From contig DMPG01000273.1 in assembly GCA_003456055.1 (NCBI GenBank), positions 1,173-6,459 of the forward strand: 5,287 nucleotides of DNA, in the 5' to 3' direction. Under the pieces are notes generated by a model, which was not told where the DNA came from, made no database searches, and saw nothing but the letters and a program-made list of their open reading frames with translations. Shown in pieces: positions 1 to 5,287 of the stretch (position 1 is the first letter of the stretch; the number at the start of each line of letters is the position of its first letter). The DNA is from Bacteroidota bacterium (GTDB lineage Bacteria; Bacteroidota; Ignavibacteria; UBA10030; UBA8401). Position numbers and translations under genes: made by a program.

Positions 1-349
1 GGACACCCGGTATGGCAGTCAATGTAGAAATAGCGCTAATGGAAATTGTTCGTGCTAGTTCATCGGGACGAATTCCGGAAAGGATTGTCTGTGCCATTTT
101 AGGACCCATGCCGGAAACACTGATCAGCATTTTGAACATTTCACGTTCATTTTCGGTAGCAAAACCATACAACAACTGTGCGTCTTCACGGATGTGATGA
201 TGAGTAAGAATATAAACTTCAGAATCTATCTGAGATAATAGTTCGTAAGTTGAAACGGAGATATTGACAGAATATCCAATTCCTCCAACATCAACGATAA
301 TCTCGGTAGGAGATTTTTTTGCGAGTATGCCTTTGAGGTATGAAATCAT
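1..349 (-). CDS. ruvA: Holliday junction DNA helicase subunit RuvA (3' part cut off by window edge)
   Basis: RuvA is the DNA-binding subunit of the RuvAB branch-migration motor. Its tetramer holds the four-way Holliday junction flat while RuvB hexamers pump DNA. The visible 116 codons begin MISYLKG and give the N-terminal OB-fold domain (about residues 1-62). Glu55-Asp56 fall exactly where E. coli RuvA has its acidic pin. A first helix-hairpin-helix follows (about 74-90, VSGMGPKMA). The frame leaves the window inside the second hairpin (TAIPGV), so the rest of domain II and the RuvB-binding domain III lie outside. Start: the ATG at 349-347 sits 4 nt after the ruvC stop and has no recognisable Shine-Dalgarno sequence, which suggests translation coupled to ruvC. 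ruvB is not in the window. The family assignment is secure from motifs and from the ruvC neighbour. Confidence 0.96.
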   Translation of the reverse strand, partial: MISYLKGILAKKSPTEIIVDVGGIGYSVNISVSTYELLSQIDSEVYILTHHHIREDAQLLYGFATENEREMFKMLISVSGMGPKMAQTILSGIRPDELARTISISAISTLTAIPGV

Positions 350-353
350 TGTA

Positions 354-896
354 TTATTTGACTTTTAATATCCGTTCCGGGTTTGCTTGAACAAACGATG
401 CCCAATCTTTGAATCCTGAACGAGGAGCTGAGATTTTAAATGCATGACACACTGCAATTGCAAGCGCATCGGTTGAATCGAAATGTTTTGGAGTAACCTT
501 TAGTTTCAACATCGACATCATCATATACTGCACTTGTTCTTTTGATGCTGCTCCTTTTCCGGTGACTGCCTTTTTCACTTCACGAGGAGAATATTCCGTT
601 ACGGAAATTTCGTGATTCACACTTGCCAATATCGAAACGCCGCGAGCTTGTCCGATCTTTAGTGCCGATTGGGCATTCTTTGAATAGAATGCCGTTTCAA
701 TTGCAAATTCATCGGGATGAAATCTATCAATAACCGAGCACAAAGTCGAGTAGATCTTTTTTAAACGCAACGGCATTGAAACATCGGATCCGTTTTTGAT
801 AACGCCGACATCGAGCAGGGAAATGGTATTACCATTTCGCTCGATGACACCGTAACCGGCAATCAAAGTACCGGGATCGACTCCAAGAATGATCAT
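354..896 (-). CDS. ruvC: Crossover junction endodeoxyribonuclease RuvC
   Basis: RuvC is the dimeric, Mg2+-dependent resolvase that makes symmetric nicks in Holliday junctions during homologous recombination and fork repair. The 180-residue product matches the usual length (about 160-190). It has the RNase H-like fold signature: DPGT at residues 7-10, Glu67 in the FAIET segment, and Asp140 and Asp143 in the FDSTDALAIA segment. Together these are the four acidic metal ligands expected of the family. SPREVKKAVTGKG at about 103-115 is the conserved DNA-binding region. The ATG at 896-894 overlaps the TGA stop of recJ as ATGA, so translation is probably coupled to recJ; no strong Shine-Dalgarno is visible. 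ruvA follows after 4 nt. The C-terminal tail past residue 155 is variable in the family. Nothing suggests inactivation. Confidence 0.97.
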   Translation of the reverse strand: MIILGVDPGTLIAGYGVIERNGNTISLLDVGVIKNGSDVSMPLRLKKIYSTLCSVIDRFHPDEFAIETAFYSKNAQSALKIGQARGVSILASVNHEISVTEYSPREVKKAVTGKGAASKEQVQYMMMSMLKLKVTPKHFDSTDALAIAVCHAFKISAPRSGFKDWASFVQANPERILKVK

Positions 897-2599
897 TTGA
901 GATCTTTGATCTTTAATTGTGTTAAGTTAACGCCAGTAAAATCATTTTCATCAATTGAAAATACAACATCAAGATTGTTTGCTTTTTCCTTGAGCTTCGT
1001 TTGGAGATGTCCAAGACCAAATCCAATACAATCGAATGTTACGCCAACTTTTTTAATCTTAAATCGCAAATGATCCTTTCCAACGATCCGTGACACACCG
1101 ACCACCTGTACCCCTTTTACAAGAAAAGTTGGACGCATATTCTGTGGACCAAACGGTGCAAATTGTTTTAATATCCGCAAATATTTTGGAGTCAATTCCG
1201 CAAGATCAATCTCAGTATCGATATGAATTACGGGAGTCAACAGATCTTCCGTTAACATACTTTTTATGACTGCATTGAATGCTTTTCTGAATTCATCAAC
1301 TCTGTCGAGATCAACGCTCAAACCCGCGGCGTACTTATGTCCGCCAAATTGAAGCAGTTTGTCTTCAACCATTTTTAGTGCTTGGTGGATATTCACTCCT
1401 GCAATACTTCTTGCAGAACCTTTTGCAACTCCTTCAAGCGTTGTCAGCATGACAGCCGGACGATAATATTTTTCTACCATTCGTGACGCGACAATTCCGA
1501 CAACACCGGGGTGCCATTGTTCTTGATGCATCACGATAGCACCGTCGCCATTTTTTTTGAAATATTCTTCAACCAATGCTTGTGCTTCGATGAAAACGCC
1601 TTCATCAATTTTTCTGCGTTTCAAATTCTCTTGTTCAAGAACTTGTGCAAATGCAATTGAATCATTATAACTATCACTCACCAATAATTCAACGGCGCGT
1701 TTAGCATCGCCAAGACGCCCTACCGCATTTATTCTTGGTGCCATTGCAAATACAATTTGTCCGGTTGCGATTGCGCCGATCTTCAATCCTGCGCTTTCAA
1801 GCAACGCGCGGATGCCGGGTCGAGTGTTTGAATTGATCCTATCAAGCCCTAAGCGAACAAAAATTCTATTCTCATCAACGAGAGGTACAATATCAGCGGT
1901 AGTCGCAAGTGCTACGAAATCAATATATTTTTCGATCAGTTCTTCGTGACCGAGCGTGCGTGCGATTGCCTGGATAAATTTAAAGCCGACACCTGTTCCA
2001 CAGAGACTTTTAAAAGGATATCGGCAGTTTGGCTTTAACGCATCAAGAATTGCAATTGCATTCGGCAGTTCTTCAGTTGGTTCGTGATGATCACAGATAA
2101 GAACATTTATTCCAAGCTGGTTTGCGTATTCCACCTGTCCTAATGCAGTAATACCGCAATCAATTGAGACAAGAAGTGTAACTCCTACTTTTTTCGCAAA
2201 CTCAATTCCTGACTGTGAGATTCCGTAACCCTCAGTCAAACGATCTGGAATATAATAGGTGACATCGCAGCCGATCTCTTTGAAATACAGATAGAGTAAT
2301 CCAGCGCCATTCGTTCCGTCGACGTCATAATCTCCGTATACCAGGATTTTTTCTTTGTCGTTTCGTGCTCGAAGCAATCGGTCAACGGCAATATGCATTC
2401 CGTCCATTAAGAACGGATCGTGGAGTTGATCGAGTGAAGGACGGAAATATTTTTTTGCCTTATCAAAAGTATCGATTCCTCGATTAATAAGGACGGATAC
2501 TAGTGAAGCAGAGATTGTGAGCTCGTCAGAAAGTTGTTTGACAAGATCAGCAGCGGGAACGGGAGCGACCGTCCACCGGTATTCTTTTTTTGTGGTCAA
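893..2599 (-). CDS. recJ: Single-stranded-DNA-specific 5'-3' exonuclease RecJ
   Basis: RecJ degrades single-stranded DNA 5' to 3' and serves recombination (end resection with RecQ, RecFOR pathway) and excision repair. The 568 residues match the family length (about 560-580). The DHH-phosphoesterase core is complete: GDYDVDG at 89-95, SIDCGI at 145-150 (Asp147) and CDHHEP at 169-174 supply the Mn/Mg ligands. FAMAPRINAVGRLGDA lies around 284-299, HPGVVGIVASR at 363-373, and the DHHA1 signature GGHKYAAGL at 419-427. The C-terminal 140 residues are the OB-fold region. After motif I the sequence reads TNGAG where many homologues have TTS-type residues, a mild difference outside the metal ligands. 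The start is TTG (2599-2597), chosen because GGAG lies 7 nt upstream and the protein aligns from its N-terminus. The TGA stop overlaps ruvC. Confidence 0.97.
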   Translation of the reverse strand: MTTKKEYRWTVAPVPAADLVKQLSDELTISASLVSVLINRGIDTFDKAKKYFRPSLDQLHDPFLMDGMHIAVDRLLRARNDKEKILVYGDYDVDGTNGAGLLYLYFKEIGCDVTYYIPDRLTEGYGISQSGIEFAKKVGVTLLVSIDCGITALGQVEYANQLGINVLICDHHEPTEELPNAIAILDALKPNCRYPFKSLCGTGVGFKFIQAIARTLGHEELIEKYIDFVALATTADIVPLVDENRIFVRLGLDRINSNTRPGIRALLESAGLKIGAIATGQIVFAMAPRINAVGRLGDAKRAVELLVSDSYNDSIAFAQVLEQENLKRRKIDEGVFIEAQALVEEYFKKNGDGAIVMHQEQWHPGVVGIVASRMVEKYYRPAVMLTTLEGVAKGSARSIAGVNIHQALKMVEDKLLQFGGHKYAAGLSVDLDRVDEFRKAFNAVIKSMLTEDLLTPVIHIDTEIDLAELTPKYLRILKQFAPFGPQNMRPTFLVKGVQVVGVSRIVGKDHLRFKIKKVGVTFDCIGFGLGHLQTKLKEKANNLDVVFSIDENDFTGVNLTQLKIKDLK

Positions 2600-2606
2600 T
2601 GCAATT

Positions 2607-2610
2607 CTCC
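2607..2610 (-). promoter_or_regulatory. Ribosome binding site of recJ
   Basis: GGAG on the minus strand lies 7 nt before the TTG codon at 2599-2597. It decides the non-ATG start of recJ, since no ATG or GTG in frame nearby has a comparable site. The base of a perfect 9-bp hairpin (2616-2637) ends 5 nt upstream, so ribosome access could be affected by RNA folding. That influence is inference. Confidence 0.7.
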
Positions 2611-2615
2611 AATGC

Positions 2616-2637
2616 GATAATGAACTGGTTCATTATC
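2616..2637 (-). other. Perfect 9-bp hairpin just upstream of the recJ ribosome binding site
   Basis: On the minus strand GATAATGAA and TTCATTATC pair perfectly around a CCAG loop. The next bases after the stem (GCATTGG) are not a U-run, so it does not look like an intrinsic terminator. The position, 5 nt before the recJ GGAG, fits a translational control element, an RNase processing site or a protein operator. Which one cannot be read from sequence. Confidence 0.55.
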
Positions 2638-2643
2638 CTGTGA

Positions 2644-2664
2644 GAGAATGCATCTTTCATTCTC
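2644..2664 (-). other. 7-bp hairpin in the rnpB-recJ spacer
   Basis: GAGAATG and CATTCTC (minus strand) form a perfect 7-bp stem with a 7-nt loop. No U-run follows, so a Rho-independent terminator is unlikely. It is the middle of three successive stem-loops downstream of the RNase P RNA. Confidence 0.5.
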
Positions 2665-2674
2665 AAGTGCTGAA

Positions 2675-2700
2675 CAACGCCGATGATACAATTGGCGTTG
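2675..2700 (-). other. Hairpin immediately 3' of rnpB
   Basis: CAACGCC and GGCGTTG (minus strand) pair over 7 bp around a 12-nt loop, directly after the outer 3' strand of the RNase P RNA P1 helix. The bases after it are TTCAGC, too few U residues for a canonical terminator. Its first bases could instead extend P1, so the two structures may compete. It may mark where the rnpB transcript is trimmed (inference). Confidence 0.5.
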
Positions 2701-3191
2701 TCACAAGTGTATGGTTGCCGATAAGCCGAATTTTGTCTTCCCTGCAACAACAGGGGAGGCAATCATTTATCTGCAGAATGCATTACTGCATTCTTGTTGC
2801 GACCTACCCGTTTCGTCTCAATAAAGAATTGAGCAGGCATCTCTCTTTCCGTAAAACGGAAAACGAAACTTACGCGGTCTTGCTCTCAGTGGGGTTTGTC
2901 ATGTGACGTTTTGAACGCCATCCTTTTGGGACCAATGATATTACTATCATTGCGGTGCGCTCTTACATTAAGCACGCTTACTTGCGCGCCGCACCTTTTC
3001 ACCCTTATCCTGCTTTGCAGCAGGACGGTATTTTTTCTGTGACACTTTCCGTACGATTACTCGCCCCGGTCGTTATCCGGCACTGTGCCCATCCCGAAAC
3101 ATCAATGATGTCTCAAGAAAGAGTTCGGACTTTCCTCCATAATTCGTGAATGAATTACAGCGATTGCCTGGCTAACCATTGCAGCTTGTGA
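2701..3191 (-). ncRNA. rnpB: RNase P RNA (M1 RNA), bacterial type A
   Basis: This is the catalytic RNA of RNase P, which removes 5' leaders from pre-tRNAs together with the RnpA protein. On the minus strand the 5' conserved block GGAGGAAAGTCCGAACTC lies at 3138-3121 and the 3' block ACAAAATTCGGCTTAT at 2736-2721. AGGGTGAAAAGGTG lies near 3005-2992, TAAGAGCGCACC near 2965-2954, and GGGTAGGTCGC near 2810. The ends pair as P1: TCACAAG (3191-3185) with CTTGTGA (2707-2701), and ATGGTT (3179-3174) with AACCAT (2716-2711). GNRA-capped perfect helices sit at 3009-3024 (GCAA, P9-like), 2933-2952 (GUAA, P13/P14-like) and 2776-2793 (GUAA, P18-like). At about 490 nt it is longer than the 377-nt E. coli RNA, partly from an added hairpin in the P12 region. 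Exact mature ends are uncertain by about 10-15 nt. I recognise no clear promoter or terminator. Confidence 0.95.
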
Positions 3192-3343
3192 CAAACCAAT
3201 GAATACGTGTTGGTGTTGCACAACAGCTCGCTGATGAGTATGAATAGATGATGAATTAAAAATCGGTTTGACCAGTTCGATCGAGCGAATGGCCAGCATC
3301 ATTACGATGAATGTAATAATGAAAAATTCTTGCATAGTTAAAA
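3192..3343 (-). other. Spacer between the RNase HI-like gene and rnpB
   Basis: These 152 nt should hold the rnpB promoter if the gene is transcribed separately, but no convincing -35/-10 pair is visible. A stem of 9 pairs with one wobble, CATTATTAC with GTAATGATG, lies at about 3296-3320 without a following U-run. An ATG-started frame (3335-3102, 77 codons) begins 8 nt after the RNase HI stop with a hydrophobic stretch (FFIITFIVMMLAI). It lacks a ribosome binding site and runs 90 nt into the conserved 5' part of rnpB, so I do not call it a gene. Confidence 0.4.
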
Positions 3344-3757
3344 CTATTGTTGTGAATCTAAAACTTCATTTGCCAATGCGTCCGCTTCTTTATTCAAAGA
3401 GCGGGGAATATGACGGATACTAAATTTAAACGGTGCTGATGCCAATGCGATCTTTACTTTTTGGAAAAGAACTTTCAATCCGGCATCCTTCACCTTATAT
3501 TCACCATTCATTTGCCGGGCCATTAGTTCACTGTCTGTATTGACAACAAGTTCAGTGCACTTTCAAGTTTCAGAGTTCTTGATTGTTTCAACACATACAA
3601 GTAACGCAGTATATTCCGCAATATTGTTTGTCGTCGTCCCTAAATACTTCTTGTGTGTTTCTATTGTGGTATTGTCTTCACTCTTGATGATAATCCCGAT
3701 CGCAGCTTCGCCAGGATTACCGCGCGAAGCACCATCAGTAAATGCTTTTAGTTTCAT
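3344..3757 (-). pseudogene. RNase HI-family protein interrupted by an in-frame UGA at codon 65
   Basis: RNase HI cuts the RNA strand of RNA-DNA hybrids (R-loops, Okazaki primers). From the ATG at 3757-3755 the frame reads to TAG at 3346-3344 as 137 residues that match the short archaeal/Gram-positive-like RNase HI type end to end. It has TDGASRGNPG (Asp8), NNIAEY (Glu48), NTDSEL (Asp75), RHIPR (His116) and NKEADALAN (Asp126). These are all four catalytic acids plus the conserved histidine. Codon 65 (3565-3563) is TGA, falling in the loop before the strand that carries Asp75. There is no frame change across it. If UGA acts as stop, the 64-residue product lacks half the active site. Possible explanations are a recent nonsense mutation, a base error (CGA or TTA would give Arg or Leu), readthrough, or less likely selenocysteine. 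The start overlaps the preceding stop as TAATG, with no clear Shine-Dalgarno, suggesting coupling. Confidence 0.85.
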
Positions 3758-4476
3758 TATACGGTCGTTGTAGCATGTTCATCGGAGACAACGATCCGTC
3801 CGCAATGTTGACACAAATAAATCTTATCGTCCCGTCGTATTTCCATGATATGCTGCGGAGGAATTCTGTTCCCGCAGCCGCTGCATGAATTTTTCCGGAT
3901 TATTGAAACTGCTTTTCCTCGTCCGGAACGTATTTTCTCATATCGGGCAAGGACGTCCTTATTCAATCGTGCAACGATTTTTTCCCGCTCATGAGTATAT
4001 TTCAGTTCTTCCTCTGCGGTTTCTTTCGAAACTTCTGCCAGTTCTTTTTTATTCTCACTCAAACTTTCCGAATACTCAGCCAATGTTGTCGTGTACTCTT
4101 CCAGTTCACTTTTTGCAATGGACATTTTATTCTCAAAGTCCTCAAATTGCTTTGAGAGTGTCTTCACGGATTCTTGAGCAAAATCGATTTCTTTTGTAAT
4201 CGCATCGTACTCTTTGTTGTTCCGAACTTGATATTGTTGCTCTTTGTATTTCTTCAATTTCTCTTCAAAGTCTTTGATGTCATTATCAGCTTTGTTTCGT
4301 GAAGAGACAAATTCATCAATATATTTTTGTTTCACTGCGGCCTTTTCAGCAAGGGCTGCAATTTTTTCTTCAAGGTCCTTCACAATCTCAGGCAGATCGC
4401 CTTTTGTTTCTTCTACATCATCTAAATTGCTGTCAACTTTTTGTAGTTGGTATAATAATCGAAGAGTTGCTTCCAA
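3757..4476 (-). CDS. Coiled-coil protein with C-terminal C4 zinc ribbon (DUF164 / CT398-HP0958-like)
   Basis: The 239-residue product has two parts. Residues about 5-180 are charged Glu/Lys-rich heptad-like sequence that should form a long antiparallel coiled-coil hairpin, with the family's QYQVRNNKEYDAI segment near 90-102. Residues about 190-230 form a zinc ribbon with Cys198-X2-Cys201 and Cys222-X2-Cys225. No signal peptide or membrane segment is visible, so it is probably cytoplasmic. Members studied elsewhere (HP0958/FlgZ of Helicobacter, CT398 of Chlamydia) bind the sigma factor RpoN or RNA. The function in this organism is not known. The start is TTG (4476-4474), supported by AAGGAG 6 nt upstream. 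The gene follows the NIF3 gene by 14 nt, and its TAA shares a base with the ATG of the RNase HI-like gene, so the three are probably cotranscribed. The family call is strong and the role is open. Confidence 0.92.
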   Translation of the reverse strand: MEATLRLLYQLQKVDSNLDDVEETKGDLPEIVKDLEEKIAALAEKAAVKQKYIDEFVSSRNKADNDIKDFEEKLKKYKEQQYQVRNNKEYDAITKEIDFAQESVKTLSKQFEDFENKMSIAKSELEEYTTTLAEYSESLSENKKELAEVSKETAEEELKYTHEREKIVARLNKDVLARYEKIRSGRGKAVSIIRKNSCSGCGNRIPPQHIMEIRRDDKIYLCQHCGRIVVSDEHATTTV

Positions 4477-4482
4477 GTGATA

Positions 4483-4488
4483 CTCCTT
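4483..4488 (-). promoter_or_regulatory. Ribosome binding site of the DUF164 gene
   Basis: AAGGAG on the minus strand lies 6 nt before the TTG at 4476-4474, inside the 14-nt gap after the NIF3 stop. It is the strongest Shine-Dalgarno in the window and fixes the TTG start. Confidence 0.75.
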
Positions 4489-4490
4489 GC

Positions 4491-5287
4491 TTAAAATATA
4501 TGTACGGGGTTTGTGCTATGTTTTGTTAAATAAACTTTTCCATTATGACCAGTATGGCGTAAAATTTGTGTGATCTTTTTTGCAAGAATTGGCAATACAA
4601 TATGTTCTGTCTCATAATGTCCGGGTTCAACCAATAGAATTTTTTCCTCGAAGTCTTGAAACGTATGATATTTCAAATCCGCGGTCACCATTACATCAGC
4701 ATGGTGTGAGATTGCATCTCTGATCAATTCTGCACCAGAACCGCCGCAGACAGCAACACGTTTAATAGATTTGCTCCTGCCTGAATATCGCAAAGCGGTC
4801 GCACCAAGTTTCTTCTTTAGTAATGCCAGAAACGATTCTTGTTTCATCGTTTTAGGCAAGGTGCCAATTGCTCCAAGACCATATTCAGTATTATTATTTT
4901 TCAATGGAGTGATGTTATAAGCAACTTCTTCATACGGATGGACCTGAACCATCGCTGACACAACGGTATTGATCTTCCAATCCTCAACTAACATTTCTAA
5001 TCTTATTTCTTCAACAGTTTCTTTCTTTCCGATTGTACCAATAAATGGATTGGCATTATTCATTGCTCGAAATGTGCCAATTCCTTCACCACGATAACTG
5101 CATTGGTCATATTTTGTGAACGTTCCACCGCCGGCACTATGCATTGCGTCAGCAACTTTTTCTATAAAGTTGCGCGGAACAAAAACGCTGATTGTTGACA
5201 GACTATTGTTCAAAGGGGAGAGGATCTCTACGTTCTTCAATTCCAATACATTAGCGAGTGCAAAATTTACCCCCCACTTTACACTAT
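4491..5287 (-). CDS. NIF3/YbgI-family dinuclear metal protein with internal PII-like domain (5' end outside the window)
   Basis: The family (NIF3, DUF34; often named GTP cyclohydrolase 1 type 2 homologue) forms hexameric toroids with a dinuclear metal site. Its physiological reaction is unsettled. About 264 residues are visible. The frame stays open to the right edge and its first residues, WGVNFALANV, match the family region before the internal domain, so the N-terminal third, with its His-His and HTNLD metal ligands, lies beyond 5287. A TTG at 5246-5244 is therefore not the true start. Then comes the CutA/PII-like insertion (VFVPRNF to VHPYEEVAYNI, about residues 33-125 of the visible part), with FTKYDQCSY, GTFR and ANPFIG motifs. 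The C-terminal metal-binding lobe has RVAVCGGSGAELI, ADVMVTADLKYH and the ligand motif PGHYETE. This is the long (about 365-residue) version of the family. It is the first gene of the NIF3-DUF164-RNase HI group seen here. Confidence 0.93.
   Translation of the reverse strand, partial: SVKWGVNFALANVLELKNVEILSPLNNSLSTISVFVPRNFIEKVADAMHSAGGGTFTKYDQCSYRGEGIGTFRAMNNANPFIGTIGKKETVEEIRLEMLVEDWKINTVVSAMVQVHPYEEVAYNITPLKNNNTEYGLGAIGTLPKTMKQESFLALLKKKLGATALRYSGRSKSIKRVAVCGGSGAELIRDAISHHADVMVTADLKYHTFQDFEEKILLVEPGHYETEHIVLPILAKKITQILRHTGHNGKVYLTKHSTNPVHIF

Noticed and set aside
899..915. Short repeat of AAAGATC near the recJ 3' end
   Set aside because: Two copies encode the C-terminal Lys-Ile-Lys-Asp-Leu-Lys of RecJ. 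Too short to be a meaningful repeat.
2547..2762. A 71-codon minus-strand frame spanning the recJ start
   Set aside because: It is a different frame over recJ and the conserved 3' end of rnpB, and no coding signal is seen.
2517..2906. A 129-codon plus-strand frame across the recJ start and rnpB
   Set aside because: It overlaps the recJ N-terminus and the 3' half of a clear RNase P RNA, has no recognisable domain, and runs against all supported genes.
3192..3230. Possible rnpB promoter (TTGTGC and TATTCA-like elements near 3222-3197)
   Set aside because: Element spacing and match to either the sigma70 or the Bacteroidota TAnnTTTG consensus are poor, so no promoter is called.
3528..3565. Selenocysteine insertion at the RNase HI UGA
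   Set aside because: The downstream stem is weak, its loop lacks the expected GU, and the position is not a Cys in the family. It is kept only as a remote alternative in the UGA finding.
3885..4529. Several plus-strand frames opposite the DUF164 gene
   Set aside because: They are antisense shadows of a low-complexity Glu/Lys-rich coiled coil, giving Phe/Ser-rich translations without domains.
1..5287. A novel defence, mobile or CRISPR-like system
   Set aside because: Both strands show only housekeeping genes and RNase P RNA. There are no repeat arrays, transposase, integrase, toxin-antitoxin pair or attachment site.

Overview
The window is a moderately AT-rich bacterial chromosome segment. 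Every gene I can support lies on the minus strand, so transcription runs from right to left. In that order the genes are: a 5'-truncated NIF3/YbgI-family metal protein (running off the right edge), a coiled-coil zinc-ribbon protein (DUF164), an RNase HI-like gene interrupted by an in-frame UGA, the RNase P RNA gene rnpB, recJ, ruvC, and the start of ruvA (running off the left edge). There are no mobile elements, tRNAs or CRISPR repeats. UGA is a normal stop here because recJ ends in TGA, so a recoded genetic code is unlikely. Two genes start with TTG behind good GGAG-type ribosome binding sites. The protein sequences look like those of the Bacteroidota/Ignavibacteriota/Chlorobi side of the tree, but this is an impression from memory, not a placement.

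Right part (3344-5287): the NIF3 homologue, the DUF164 protein and the RNase HI-like gene are tightly packed (14-nt gap, then a TAATG stop/start overlap) and look like one operon. The same trio occurs in actinobacteria (Rv2230c-Rv2229c-Rv2228c in Mycobacterium tuberculosis), so the linkage is old, although its shared function is unclear. The RNase HI reading frame is collinear with its family over all 137 codons, with all four catalytic acidic residues, except that codon 65 is TGA.

Middle (2600-3343): no protein gene is convincing here. About 490 nt are taken up by a bacterial type A RNase P RNA with the conserved 5' and 3' blocks, pairing P1 ends and several GNRA-capped helices. It appears to carry an extra hairpin in the P12 region. 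Three consecutive perfect hairpins follow between rnpB and recJ, none with a terminator-like U-run.

Left part (1-2599): recJ, ruvC and ruvA form a recombination-repair operon, with a 4-nt ATGA overlap and then a 4-nt gap. RecJ resects 5' ends, RuvA binds Holliday junctions and RuvC cuts them. Overall the window is a housekeeping nucleic-acid-metabolism cluster. I see no new defence or mobile system. The points most worth checking are the UGA in RNase HI and the structured rnpB-recJ spacer.
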